This document shows positions 1 to 6,976 of a stretch of DNA of 20,656 nt, one piece after another. Position numbers and translations under genes: made by a program. The stretch spans positions 1-20,656 of the forward strand of contig NZ_JACRWC010000032.1 in NCBI RefSeq assembly GCF_014306095.1. The letters run 5' to 3'. This DNA comes from Lentihominibacter faecis. GTDB taxonomy: Bacteria > Bacillota > Clostridia > Peptostreptococcales > Anaerovoracaceae. The stretch's first letter is position 1, and each line of letters begins with the position of its first letter. The notes below the pieces were generated by a model. The model ran no database searches and was not told where the DNA came from. It worked only from the letters and a program-made list of their open reading frames with translations.

Positions 1-1
1 A

Positions 2-43
2 TGTAGCTTGAACGAAGAGAAAGCTAGCGCCTTGAGACGCTAG
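2..43 (+). CDS. Possible C-terminal end of an upstream gene (partial)
   Basis: Only one of the three forward frames is open from the window edge. It reads CSLNEEKASALRR and stops at TAG 41-43. A hairpin that could end its transcript follows 34 bases later. The tail is charged and helix-like, as protein C-termini often are, but 13 residues are too few to name a family. The stretch could instead be non-coding: it contains a perfect 7-bp stem (GCTAGCG at 23-29 with CGCTAGC at 38-44) that overlaps the stop codon. Confidence 0.25.
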   Translation, partial: CSLNEEKASALRR

Positions 44-76
44 CCTAGCAATCCATGGGCTTATAGCTCTAGAGCA

Positions 77-99
77 AACCACCCTTTTTAAGGGTGGTT
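77..99 (+). terminator. Terminator-like hairpin upstream of the kinase gene
   Basis: AACCACCCTT (77-86) pairs perfectly with AAGGGTGGTT (90-99) around a TTT loop, giving a 10-bp stem. The downstream tract (ATGATTATTTT) is only moderately T-rich, so termination may be incomplete. It lies between the possible upstream stop at 43 and the promoter at about 134-162, as expected for the end of the previous transcription unit. Confidence 0.5.
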
Positions 100-133
100 A
101 TGATTATTTTAAAGGTACTGGAACGTCCCGGTC

Positions 134-162
134 TGGTTGCTTTAGGAATTTCATGGTATAAT
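134..162 (+). promoter_or_regulatory. Sigma-A-type promoter with extended -10
   Basis: A perfect TATAAT at 157-162 is preceded by TGG (154-156), which makes an extended -10 box. The -35 is poor: TGGTTG at 134-139 gives a 17-base spacer. The extended -10 may compensate. The predicted transcript starts near 169, leaving about 60 bases of leader before the kinase-like gene at 229. Confidence 0.6.
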
Positions 163-228
163 AGATAAAATGAAAGTTGGCAGAGGCTACGGCTGTATTG
201 CTTTCAGTAACAATCAAAGGAGGCAGTT

Positions 229-858
229 ATGGGAAATAATGATAAGAAGATAATCACGATAAGCAGAGAGTTCGGTAGTGGAGGCAGACTGATCGGTAAG
301 CGCCTGGCCGAAAAGCTGGATGTACCGTTCTACGACAAGCAGCTCCTGGATCGGATCGCCGAAGAATCCGGCTTCAGCAAGGAAATGATCAAGGGTGCAG
401 AAATGAAAGCGAAAAACAGCTTCCTCTACAGCCTGGCGTCCGCTATGGGCACCAGTGAAAATGGGCCGGAAAGCCTGTCTCTGAATGAGAGGTTTTTCCT
501 GGCACAGTTCGATACCATTCGCCGGATCGCGGACGAAGGCTCCTGCGTCATCGTCGGCAGATGCTCCGACTACGTGCTCCGCGGTCTGCCGGAAGCCAGC
601 CACATCTTTATTTATGCAGAAGAAAAAGACAAGATCAAACGCGCGGTTCAGGAATACGGCATCCCGGAAGACGAAGCCCGGAAACTGATGAGAGATACCG
701 ATAAGGCCCGTGCCAATTACTATGCATATCACACCGGCAGAAAATGGGGCGAACACGTGAACTACAGTCTTTCCATCGATAGTGGGTACATCGAGATCGA
801 AGACATCGTAGACCTGATCGTCCAGTACACCAAGGTGAGAAGATTCAGCCAGGCATAG
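229..858 (+). CDS. Cytidylate kinase-like family protein
   Basis: The 209-residue protein resembles the cytidylate kinase-like family (Pfam Cytidylate_kin2). These are soluble P-loop proteins related to CMP and shikimate kinases, and most members have no proven substrate. The N-terminus reads ITISREFGSGGRLIGKRLA (about residues 9-27): a beta strand followed by a glycine-rich GSGG loop in place of the classic GxxGxGKS. A second strand, CVIVGRCSDYVL (about 102-113), is typical of the family, as is the lid region rich in Arg and Asp (about 150-165). The start is fixed by AAAGGAGG at 216-223, five bases before ATG. The gene is preceded by its own promoter and followed after four bases by the EFR1-type gene, so the two are probably co-transcribed. 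True CMP kinase activity is uncertain because the canonical cmk is a different subfamily. Confidence 0.85.
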   Translation: MGNNDKKIITISREFGSGGRLIGKRLAEKLDVPFYDKQLLDRIAEESGFSKEMIKGAEMKAKNSFLYSLASAMGTSENGPESLSLNERFFLAQFDTIRRIADEGSCVIVGRCSDYVLRGLPEASHIFIYAEEKDKIKRAVQEYGIPEDEARKLMRDTDKARANYYAYHTGRKWGEHVNYSLSIDSGYIEIEDIVDLIVQYTKVRRFSQA

Positions 859-862
859 TATC

Positions 863-1765
863 ATGAATATCACAGCCATGTATTTCAGCGGCACCGGCAC
901 TACGAAAAAGATGACTGCCGCTATCGCCGATGAGCTGACTGAAATCAAAATATCCCAGGATAAAACGACTGCTGGCGAAAAACCCGGCAGCATAAAAGCC
1001 GGTATAAAACCCTGGCAGCGAGCAGAAGATATCGATTTTACTCCACCGGCAGCCCGACGGGAAATCTACCGGTTTACGCCGGATGATCTGGTGGTATTCG
1101 GCGTGCCGGTCATCGCAGGACGGGTCCCCAACGTATTATTAAAATTCCTGGACACACTGCAGGGCGGAGGCGCGCTGGCAGTTCCTGTCGTGCTTTATGG
1201 CAACAGGAATTTTGACGACGCTCTGATCGAACTGAGAAATATATTACAGGATCGTGGATTTTATGCCATAGGAGCGGCGGCTTTTATAGGCGAGCACTCT
1301 TTTTCCAGGATCCTGGCGGCCGGCCGTCCGGACAGCTCCGACATGGAGCTGTCCCGGGATTTTGCCCGAAAGCTCGCAGGCAAAATCCGCCGGCTCGGCG
1401 CGGCTGGGCTGCGTGAGGCCGCGCCTGTGCCGGTGGACGGCGCCGACCCGATCCGCCCGTATTATAAACCACAGGATCGAAACGGCAACCACATTAATAT
1501 CCTGAAAGTAAAACCAAAACTGCATGCAGAGCTTTGCAGCGGGTGCGGGATCTGCGTCAGCGCATGTCCGATGGGATCTGTTGTGCAGGAAAACCCTGGA
1601 CAGCCACCGGCTCCGATCACAGGGATCTGCATCAAATGCTGTGGCTGCGTCAAGAAATGCCCCCGCCAGGCATTCTATTTTGACGATCCCGGTTTTATTT
1701 ACCATAAGGAAGAACTGGAAGATATGTACGCCGGGATCCGCCGCGAACCAGATTTGTATCTATAA
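863..1765 (+). CDS. EFR1-type flavodoxin/ferredoxin fusion protein
   Basis: This 300-residue protein joins a flavodoxin-like domain to a bacterial-type ferredoxin, as in the EFR1 family of anaerobes. FSGTGTT (residues 8-14) is the FMN phosphate-binding loop, and FGVPVIAGRVP (79-89) fits a second flavodoxin loop. The C-terminal third carries two 4Fe-4S motifs: Cys225, 228, 231 and 235, then Cys256, 259, 262 and 266. An extra Cys260 lies within the second motif. It is probably a cytoplasmic electron carrier, but its partners are unknown. The middle (about 30-60 and 170-215) is variable and Arg- and Ala-rich. The start at 863 follows the kinase stop by four bases with no clear ribosome binding site, which suggests translational coupling. 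No terminator is obvious after the stop unless the repeat hairpins at 1795-2006 serve as one. Confidence 0.85.
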   Translation: MNITAMYFSGTGTTKKMTAAIADELTEIKISQDKTTAGEKPGSIKAGIKPWQRAEDIDFTPPAARREIYRFTPDDLVVFGVPVIAGRVPNVLLKFLDTLQGGGALAVPVVLYGNRNFDDALIELRNILQDRGFYAIGAAAFIGEHSFSRILAAGRPDSSDMELSRDFARKLAGKIRRLGAAGLREAAPVPVDGADPIRPYYKPQDRNGNHINILKVKPKLHAELCSGCGICVSACPMGSVVQENPGQPPAPITGICIKCCGCVKKCPRQAFYFDDPGFIYHKEELEDMYAGIRREPDLYL

Positions 1766-1807
1766 GCGAGGCAGGCTGCTTTTCTGCAAGTCTGACAACA
1801 TGAATAT

Positions 1808-1832
1808 CGATAAAATATAATTTCATGTTGTA
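1808..1832 (+). repeat. Left arm of a perfect 25-bp inverted repeat
   Basis: This arm comprises the right part of array unit 1: the A+T-rich loop segment CGATAAAATATAAT followed by the TTCATGTTGTA arm. Its reverse complement occurs exactly at 1970-1994. The first and last units of the array are therefore near-identical copies in opposite orientation, sharing loop sequence as well as arms, whereas the two inner units have unrelated loops. Confidence 0.9.
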
Positions 1833-1969
1833 TTTTCTGCGGAAAACAACATGAATCCATGTAAAATGTCTGTTCATGTTGCACGAGCCTGCACCAGTTC
1901 CCGAGAATACAACATCAAACCGGAAATCGTACCAGTTCATGTTGTATTTCAAACAAAAATCGCAGAGAG

Positions 1970-1994
1970 TACAACATGAAATTATATTTTATCG
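1970..1994 (-). repeat. Right arm of a perfect 25-bp inverted repeat
   Basis: This is the exact reverse complement of 1808-1832. It covers the forward arm TACAACATGAA and most of the loop of array unit 4. The two copies are separated by 137 bases that contain the inner units. Confidence 0.9.
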
Positions 1995-2070
1995 GTTCAT
2001 GTTGTAAGGAATGCGGGAAAAGCGATACTGCAGGACCAAGTGAACCCAGACACCAGATCTCCCCGCTAGT

Positions 2071-2099
2071 TTGACTCACAGCCAAAATAATGCTATTCT
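2071..2099 (+). promoter_or_regulatory. Sigma-A-type promoter for metG-tatD
   Basis: TTGACT at 2071-2076 and TATTCT at 2094-2099 are separated by exactly 17 bases, and TGC just before the -10 adds an extended -10 element. The transcript would begin near 2106, about 50 bases before metG. That leader is too short for a T-box, and no T-box or SAM riboswitch consensus is visible. The promoter begins 64 bases after the last unit of the repeat array, so a protein bound to the array could act from upstream. Confidence 0.75.
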
Positions 2100-2156
2100 A
2101 TACCAATATTTACTGTCGCTCATTCGCGGCAGAGATGAAAGGAATGATAAAACAAA

Positions 2157-4091
2157 ATGACAGAATCAAAAGGCAAGTATTACATCACGACTCCGATCTA
2201 TTATCCGAGTTCCAATCTCCATATCGGACACACGTACTGCACCGTTATGGCAGACGCCATGGCACGTTTCAAGCGCCTGGCAGGCTACGACGTGAGATTT
2301 CTCACAGGAACTGACGAACACGGACAGAAGATCCAGGATATCGCGAAGGAAAAAGGCGTAACGCCGCAGGAATACGTTGATGAGATCGTTTCCGGTATCA
2401 AAGACCTGTGGAAGACCATGGAGATCTCCTATGACGATTTCATTAGAACTACAGAACCGCGCCACGTGAAGCGGGTGCAGCAGATCTTCATGCAGCTCTA
2501 CGAAAAAGGCGATATCTACAAAGGTGAATACGAAGGCATGTACTGCACGCCGTGTGAATCCTTCTGGACTGAAAGCCAGCTGGTGGACGGCAAATGCCCG
2601 GACTGCGGCAGACCTGTGCAGAAAGCCAAGGAAGAAGCCTACTTCTTCCGCCTTTCCAAATATCAGGACAGACTACTGGAAATGTTCGAGAAAAACCCGG
2701 AATTCCTCCAGCCTGACAGCAGACGAAATGAGATGATCGCATTCGTCAAACAGGGACTGGAAGACCTTTGCATCTCCAGATCCACCTTCGACTGGGGCAT
2801 CCCGGTGCCGATCGATGAAAAGCACGTCATCTACGTATGGCTTGACGCACTTACAAACTACATCACTGCTCTGGGATATCCGGACGATCCGGCGCTTTAC
2901 GAAAAATACTGGCCGGTAGATGTTCACCTGGTAGGAAAAGAAATCGTAAGATTCCATACCATCATCTGGCCGGCAATGCTCATGTCCATGGAACTGCCTC
3001 TTCCGAAGCAGGTGCTCGGTCACGGCTGGCTGCTGCTGGAAGGCGGCAAAATGTCCAAGTCCAAGGGCAACGTAGTAGATCCGGTGACACTCATCGACCG
3101 CTACGGTATCGACGCGCTCAAATACTTCCTGCTGAGGGAATACACGTTCGGACAGGATGGTGTCTTTACCAACGAAGTAATGCTCAAGAGAATGAATTAC
3201 GACCTGGCAAACGATCTGGGCAACCTGGTTTCCCGTACCGTTTCCATGATCGAAAAATACAACGACGGCACAGTGCCGGCGCTGACCGATGCGACGGATC
3301 CGCTTGACGAAGACCTGAAAGCCATCGCTATCGGCGCAGCTTCGAAGGTAGAAGCCAACATGGATAAATTCGCCTTCAACATGGCGCTGGAAGACATCTG
3401 GACCGTTGTTAGAAGAGCCAACAAATACATCGACGAAACCATGCCGTGGGTGCTGGCTAAGGACGAAAAGGACAAGTCGAGACTGGATAATGTCCTCCAC
3501 AACCTGGCAGAAGCCATCCGTATCGTTTCCGTGCTCATCGAGCCGTTCATGCACACCACTTCCGGCAAGATCAGAAAACAGCTGGGACTCTGGTTCGCAG
3601 AGCCGGTATGGGCAGACGCCTTTACCTTTGAAATGATGAACGGCGAACAGGTGAAGAAGGGCGATCCGATCTTCCCGCGCCTCGATATCGAAAAGGAGCT
3701 GGAAGAACTGGAAGCTTTGCAGCACGCAGGAAAAGAAGAAAACATTCCGCTTGAACTGAAACCGGAGATCGAATTTGATGACTTCGACAAGATCGACTTC
3801 CGCGTAGGAACTATTTTATCTGCAGAAAAACACCCGAAGGCAGATAAACTGCTGGTATTCCAGGTGAAAATGGGCACGGAGACGCGTCAGATCATCTCCG
3901 GCGTAGCCAAGCACTTTACACCGGAAGAATGCGTTGGCAGAAAAGTAATCGTAGTTGCCAACCTGAAGCCGAGAAAGCTGAGAGGACTGGAATCCAACGG
4001 CATGATCATGTTTGCGGACGATGTGAAGGACGGCAAAGAGACCCTGGCCTTTGTCAGCCCGGAAGCAGAAGACGGGAATCCGGTGAGCTAA
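2157..4091 (+). CDS. metG: Methionyl-tRNA synthetase
   Basis: The 644-residue class Ia enzyme charges initiator and elongator tRNA-Met with methionine. The Rossmann catalytic core carries HIGH at residues 22-25 and KMSKS at 298-302. A zinc knuckle is formed by Cys130, Cys133, Cys147 and Cys150, which places it among the single-zinc forms. The anticodon-binding helical domain occupies about 380-530. From about 541 to the end lies the Trbp111/EMAP-like tRNA-binding domain (DFRVGTIL, then SGVAKHF and the [10 protein letters not shown] loop), the dimerising extension common in Bacillota. The length matches the Bacillus enzyme closely. AAAGGA at 2138-2143 is the ribosome binding site, slightly far from ATG at 13 bases. 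tatD follows one base after the stop, the same metG-tatD order found in Bacillus and many clostridia. Confidence 0.97.
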   Translation: MTESKGKYYITTPIYYPSSNLHIGHTYCTVMADAMARFKRLAGYDVRFLTGTDEHGQKIQDIAKEKGVTPQEYVDEIVSGIKDLWKTMEISYDDFIRTTEPRHVKRVQQIFMQLYEKGDIYKGEYEGMYCTPCESFWTESQLVDGKCPDCGRPVQKAKEEAYFFRLSKYQDRLLEMFEKNPEFLQPDSRRNEMIAFVKQGLEDLCISRSTFDWGIPVPIDEKHVIYVWLDALTNYITALGYPDDPALYEKYWPVDVHLVGKEIVRFHTIIWPAMLMSMELPLPKQVLGHGWLLLEGGKMSKSKGNVVDPVTLIDRYGIDALKYFLLREYTFGQDGVFTNEVMLKRMNYDLANDLGNLVSRTVSMIEKYNDGTVPALTDATDPLDEDLKAIAIGAASKVEANMDKFAFNMALEDIWTVVRRANKYIDETMPWVLAKDEKDKSRLDNVLHNLAEAIRIVSVLIEPFMHTTSGKIRKQLGLWFAEPVWADAFTFEMMNGEQVKKGDPIFPRLDIEKELEELEALQHAGKEENIPLELKPEIEFDDFDKIDFRVGTILSAEKHPKADKLLVFQVKMGTETRQIISGVAKHFTPEECVGRKVIVVANLKPRKLRGLESNGMIMFADDVKDGKETLAFVSPEAEDGNPVS

Positions 4092-4092
4092 G

Positions 4093-4980
4093 ATGCTGTT
4101 CGATTCCCACGCACACATAAACGAAGCCAGCTACTCTCCGGAAGAACGGGCAGAACTGATCAAGACCATAGAAGCGTCCGATGTGGACTATGTGGCGGAT
4201 ATCGGTTACGATCTGGCCAGTTCGAAACTGGCAGTGGAGCACGCAGCCAAATATCCGTGGTGCTATGCCGTGGTCGGCTGCCATCCTCACGATGCCAAAA
4301 GCATGGACGACATGGAGCTGGCCATGTACAAAGGTCTGGCGCGAAAGAAAAAAGTCGTGGCCATCGGTGAGATCGGACTGGATTTCCACTATGATCACTC
4401 GCCGAGGGACATCCAGAGAGAATGGTTCCGTCGCCAGATCCGAATGGCCAACCAGCTGAAAATGCCCATCGTCATCCACTCTCGTGAAGCGGATCAGGAG
4501 ACGATGGATATTTTAAAGGAAGAAGGCGCTTTCTCCGAAGAACGCAAAAGCTGGTTCCCTAAGCGCCCCGATCCGTCCGGTTATACACTGAAAAAAAGCG
4601 AGGCTGCAAAGAAAACGCCCGACGATCCGGCAGATCATATGGCAGACGATGCCAGAGTGCTGATCCACTGTTTTTCCGGCAGCGCAGAGCTGGCAGCCCA
4701 GTACGTCAAGCTGGGAGCGACCATTTCTGTGGCGGGACCTGTGACATACAAGAACAACCGCAAGACGGTGGCCGTCGTGGCAGAAGTACCGATGGACTTT
4801 CTGCTGGTGGAGACAGATTCACCGTATTTATCACCGGAACCACTGAGAGGCAGACGCAACATGTCGCCTAACGTGAAGTACACGGCTCAGAAAGTCGCCG
4901 AGATCAAGGACATGACCCTGGAAGAGGTGGCGGCAAAAACAAAAGAAAACGCCATGCGGTTTTACGGGATCACACGGTAG
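4093..4980 (+). CDS. tatD: TatD family metal-dependent hydrolase
   Basis: This is a soluble TIM-barrel hydrolase of the TatD family, whose members act as DNA exonucleases or other metal-dependent hydrolases. Metal ligands and family motifs are visible: DSHAH with His6 and His8, GCHPHD (His64, His66), GEIGLD with Glu93, IHSRE with His129, IHCFSG with His192, and ETDSPYL with Asp242. At 295 residues it is longer than the usual 250-260. The excess is a hydrophilic insertion at about residues 146-186, between the His129 and His192 strands, rich in Lys, Pro and Asp. The start lies one base after the metG stop, so translation is probably coupled. Unlike Bacillus, where rnmV and ksgA follow, the next gene here is spoIIE. 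Confidence 0.93.
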   Translation: MLFDSHAHINEASYSPEERAELIKTIEASDVDYVADIGYDLASSKLAVEHAAKYPWCYAVVGCHPHDAKSMDDMELAMYKGLARKKKVVAIGEIGLDFHYDHSPRDIQREWFRRQIRMANQLKMPIVIHSREADQETMDILKEEGAFSEERKSWFPKRPDPSGYTLKKSEAAKKTPDDPADHMADDARVLIHCFSGSAELAAQYVKLGATISVAGPVTYKNNRKTVAVVAEVPMDFLLVETDSPYLSPEPLRGRRNMSPNVKYTAQKVAEIKDMTLEEVAAKTKENAMRFYGITR

Positions 4981-5030
4981 AACGATGCCAGGGCGTCAGA
5001 TGTAAAATAAATACTGCCTTTTCAGCCATT

Positions 5031-5063
5031 TTGACAAATTCCGACCTTGAAATGCGCTATAGT
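5031..5063 (+). promoter_or_regulatory. Possible promoter upstream of spoIIE
   Basis: A perfect -35 box TTGACA lies at 5031-5036 and a -10-like TATAGT at 5058-5063. The spacer of 21 bases is well outside the normal 16-18, so this is weak evidence for a housekeeping promoter. A Spo0A-dependent or other control cannot be read from the sequence. Confidence 0.3.
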
Positions 5064-5110
5064 TGCAACAGAACGTATCGCAGACAGAGGGATTGGGATT
5101 GGAGATCAAA

Positions 5111-6922
5111 ATGGAACACACCGGCAGACAGACGACCTGGAAATCAGGTCGCTTTCAAAGCAGGCCGCGCAGCGGGACAAGATTGCTGCATGCGGCACTG
5201 CTGTTTCTTTTCGCTTTTCTGGTGGGCAGAACGCCTTTTTTGGGAGAATATTTTCCGGCGGCGGTCGCACTTACCGCCTGTCTGGCGTCCAGAAATCCGA
5301 TCTATATTTATTTAGCGATCCCGGCGGGAGCCGGGATCTTTTGCTGCATTCGGACCGGCGTCGATGCCTGGAGTGAACTGATCGCGGTCATCGGATGCGC
5401 CCTTCTGTTTGCAGGAGTAAAAAAGATCCATCTGGATCTGTGGCATCGTGCGCTGATTGCCGGATCTGTCGGGATCCTGTCGCTCAGTATTTATCGCCTT
5501 GCGACGGCCACCGTAAACAAGACCGGAGCCGGAGAGCTGCTGGCAGACGGAATCATGATCGCAGGCTTTTTCTTTTTATGGGAAGGCTTTTTTCGCGCTT
5601 CGAAGGAAGAGCAGGGCGGGCTTCTTTCTCTTGCGGGGCTGACGGTGGCATGGATCCTGGCGGTCTGCGGAACAGGAGCAGGATTTCTGCTGTGGCCTGC
5701 GGCGATTTTTTTGATTTTGAGCGTCCTCTGCTATGGTCAGACCGGTGAGACGGCAGTCGTCATCACAATAGCCGGGATAATAGCATTCCTTGCGGGACAG
5801 ACGCAGTGGGGGTTCATGCTGTCCCTGCTGATGGGAGCATCCGCAGCAGAATTTTTCAGACGATTCGGGAGCATCGTCATGGCTCTTGTGTTCACCGCAG
5901 TCTGCTGGCTTCTCAGAATGGTGGAAAGCGGCCTTATCCTGGGGGTGGACAACTACTGTCTCTTCCTGGCGGTGGCTGCATTTGCCGCAGTCAGTTGGAA
6001 GTGCAGTTCATTGCTGCGCAGGATGATCGGTCTGTTCTCCGGCAGCCGTCAGGAGGATTTCAGAAAGCGATCCCAGGAGACCTTCCACCTTTTGCAGCGT
6101 CAGGAGGAAGAGATGAAAACGCTGGCAGAACTGTATGATACTTATGTGGACAGTCGCTCGCTGCTGGCTGCCCAGTTCGGTGTGACGAGCCAGATGCTGG
6201 AACATACACGATGGCAGATGGAGCAGGCCTTAAAAAAACGATACACCAAACAGGGAAAAGAGCCTTTTCTCCATGAAAAATTCCAGATGGACATAGCCGT
6301 ATCTCAGTGTGCAGCCACAGGGACGATCAATGGTGACTGCTGCGGCTGGCAGGATCTGGGGGATGGCAGGACGGCCCTCGTCATCAGTGACGGTATGGGG
6401 AAGGGCAAGCGGGCAGCTGCAGAAAGCCTGCTGGTCACACGGACCGTGCTGGGACTCCTCAAATCCGGGGCGGGGACGGAACTGACCTTGAAAATGATAA
6501 ACACCATCATGATGATGAAAGACGGAGAGGATTCTTTCGCAACGGTAGATCTGGCGGTAGTGGACAGAAGAAGCGGCCGTACAAAGTTTTATAAGATCGG
6601 AGCGGCGCCAACACTGATCCGCCGTCGAAACAATATCGAAGAAGTCCGGCTTTCCGCCGTGCCTCTGGGGATCGTAAACGGGCTTGAGATCCGCTCGGAG
6701 GAGATTTTCTTAAAGAAAGGGGATTTTCTGATCATGATGTCGGACGGTGTCAGCGACGGTCCGGACGGCAGAGGCTTCCTGCCGCAGCTGGCGGAGATCC
6801 TCAGGAGCATCCGGTCGGGAGAACCGGCTGTCATCTGCGATCTTGTTCTTGATCAGGTCAGCGACAGTTATCTGGGAAAAGAACGGGACGATTTGACGAT
6901 AATGACGGCAAAACTGCTGTAA
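5111..6922 (+). CDS. spoIIE: SpoIIE-like stage II sporulation serine phosphatase, compact form
   Basis: In Bacillus, SpoIIE dephosphorylates the anti-anti-sigma factor SpoIIAA and so releases sigma F in the forespore. This 603-residue protein begins with a hydrophobic region at about residues 25-310 that could hold around ten membrane helices. A short charged linker follows (about 311-390), then a PPM/PP2C-type phosphatase domain (about 391-603). Catalytic acidic motifs are present: GDCCG with Asp409, ISDGMGKG with Asp427, MSDGVSDG with Asp545, and DDLTIM with Asp593/594. Bacillus SpoIIE is about 827 residues. Nearly all the difference is in the linker, where the FtsZ-binding and regulatory segment should lie. 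I chose ATG 5111 because GGAG stands at 5101-5104. The frame is open to a TTG at 5063, but that codon has no ribosome binding site and overlaps the -10-like box. The spoIIE-tilS-ftsH order supports the assignment. Confidence 0.85.
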   Translation: MEHTGRQTTWKSGRFQSRPRSGTRLLHAALLFLFAFLVGRTPFLGEYFPAAVALTACLASRNPIYIYLAIPAGAGIFCCIRTGVDAWSELIAVIGCALLFAGVKKIHLDLWHRALIAGSVGILSLSIYRLATATVNKTGAGELLADGIMIAGFFFLWEGFFRASKEEQGGLLSLAGLTVAWILAVCGTGAGFLLWPAAIFLILSVLCYGQTGETAVVITIAGIIAFLAGQTQWGFMLSLLMGASAAEFFRRFGSIVMALVFTAVCWLLRMVESGLILGVDNYCLFLAVAAFAAVSWKCSSLLRRMIGLFSGSRQEDFRKRSQETFHLLQRQEEEMKTLAELYDTYVDSRSLLAAQFGVTSQMLEHTRWQMEQALKKRYTKQGKEPFLHEKFQMDIAVSQCAATGTINGDCCGWQDLGDGRTALVISDGMGKGKRAAAESLLVTRTVLGLLKSGAGTELTLKMINTIMMMKDGEDSFATVDLAVVDRRSGRTKFYKIGAAPTLIRRRNNIEEVRLSAVPLGIVNGLEIRSEEIFLKKGDFLIMMSDGVSDGPDGRGFLPQLAEILRSIRSGEPAVICDLVLDQVSDSYLGKERDDLTIMTAKLL

Positions 6923-6936
6923 TTTACAGGGATTCG

Positions 6937-6945
6937 TGGTACAAT
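6937..6945 (+). promoter_or_regulatory. Possible extended -10 promoter for tilS
   Basis: TGGTACAAT (6937-6945) is an extended -10 box 15 bases after the spoIIE stop. No good -35 stands 17 bases upstream (CTGTAA at 6917-6922). If it is used, the transcript starts near 6952 and the upstream ATG at 6944 cannot be the translation start. Confidence 0.35.
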
Positions 6946-6976
6946 GAAGATAACGATGACAGGAGAACGAACCCCT

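Larger units (their letters stand above)
1795..2006. repeat. Array of four inverted-repeat units built from TACAACATGAA
   Basis: Eight copies of (T)ACAACATGAA or its reverse complement occur in 212 bases, in strict alternation. Forward copies are at 1795-1804, 1846-1855, 1908-1918 and 1970-1980. Reverse copies are at 1822-1831, 1873-1882, 1936-1946 and 1996-2006. Each forward/reverse pair makes a unit of 37-39 bases with a 10-11 bp stem and a loop of 17, 17, 17 and 15 bases. Only two mismatches occur: C at 1882, and C at 1916 inside the third forward arm. Linkers between units are 14, 25 and 23 bases and are dissimilar. The array fills most of the gene-free stretch 1766-2156. Possible roles are clustered protein-binding dyads, a recombinase or REP-like substrate, a structured RNA, or an attenuating set of hairpins. 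The sequence alone does not decide between them. I did not see the 11-mer elsewhere in the window. Confidence 0.9.

Noticed and set aside
1..150. Possible structured RNA at the window start, with GGCTTATAG and GCAAACC plus hairpin reminiscent of RNase P or c-di-GMP-I riboswitch fragments.
   Set aside because: The matches are short. The other conserved parts (for example GACGCAAAGC of the c-di-GMP-I aptamer, or the RNase P conserved regions) are missing, and one frame stays open to a stop, so I kept only a weak partial coding call and a hairpin.
1795..2006. CRISPR array.
   Set aside because: The repeats alternate in orientation, are only 10-11 bases long, are spaced by 14-25 bases and have no cas genes nearby.
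1766..2156. T-box or SAM riboswitch controlling metG.
   Set aside because: The predicted metG leader is only about 50 bases, and no T-box sequence, anti-terminator or SAM aptamer consensus is visible.
2673..3725. Long open frame of 350 codons on the minus strand within metG.
   Set aside because: It lies entirely within a clearly conserved metG, has no family resemblance or ribosome binding site, and is a codon-bias shadow. The same holds for the long minus-strand frames within ftsH (8184-9665), the PucR gene (10759-11910), glyA (12067-13038) and mmdA (13579-14727).
5063..5110. Upstream TTG start for spoIIE adding 16 residues.
   Set aside because: It has no ribosome binding site and overlaps the -10-like TATAGT, whereas ATG 5111 has GGAG at a good distance.
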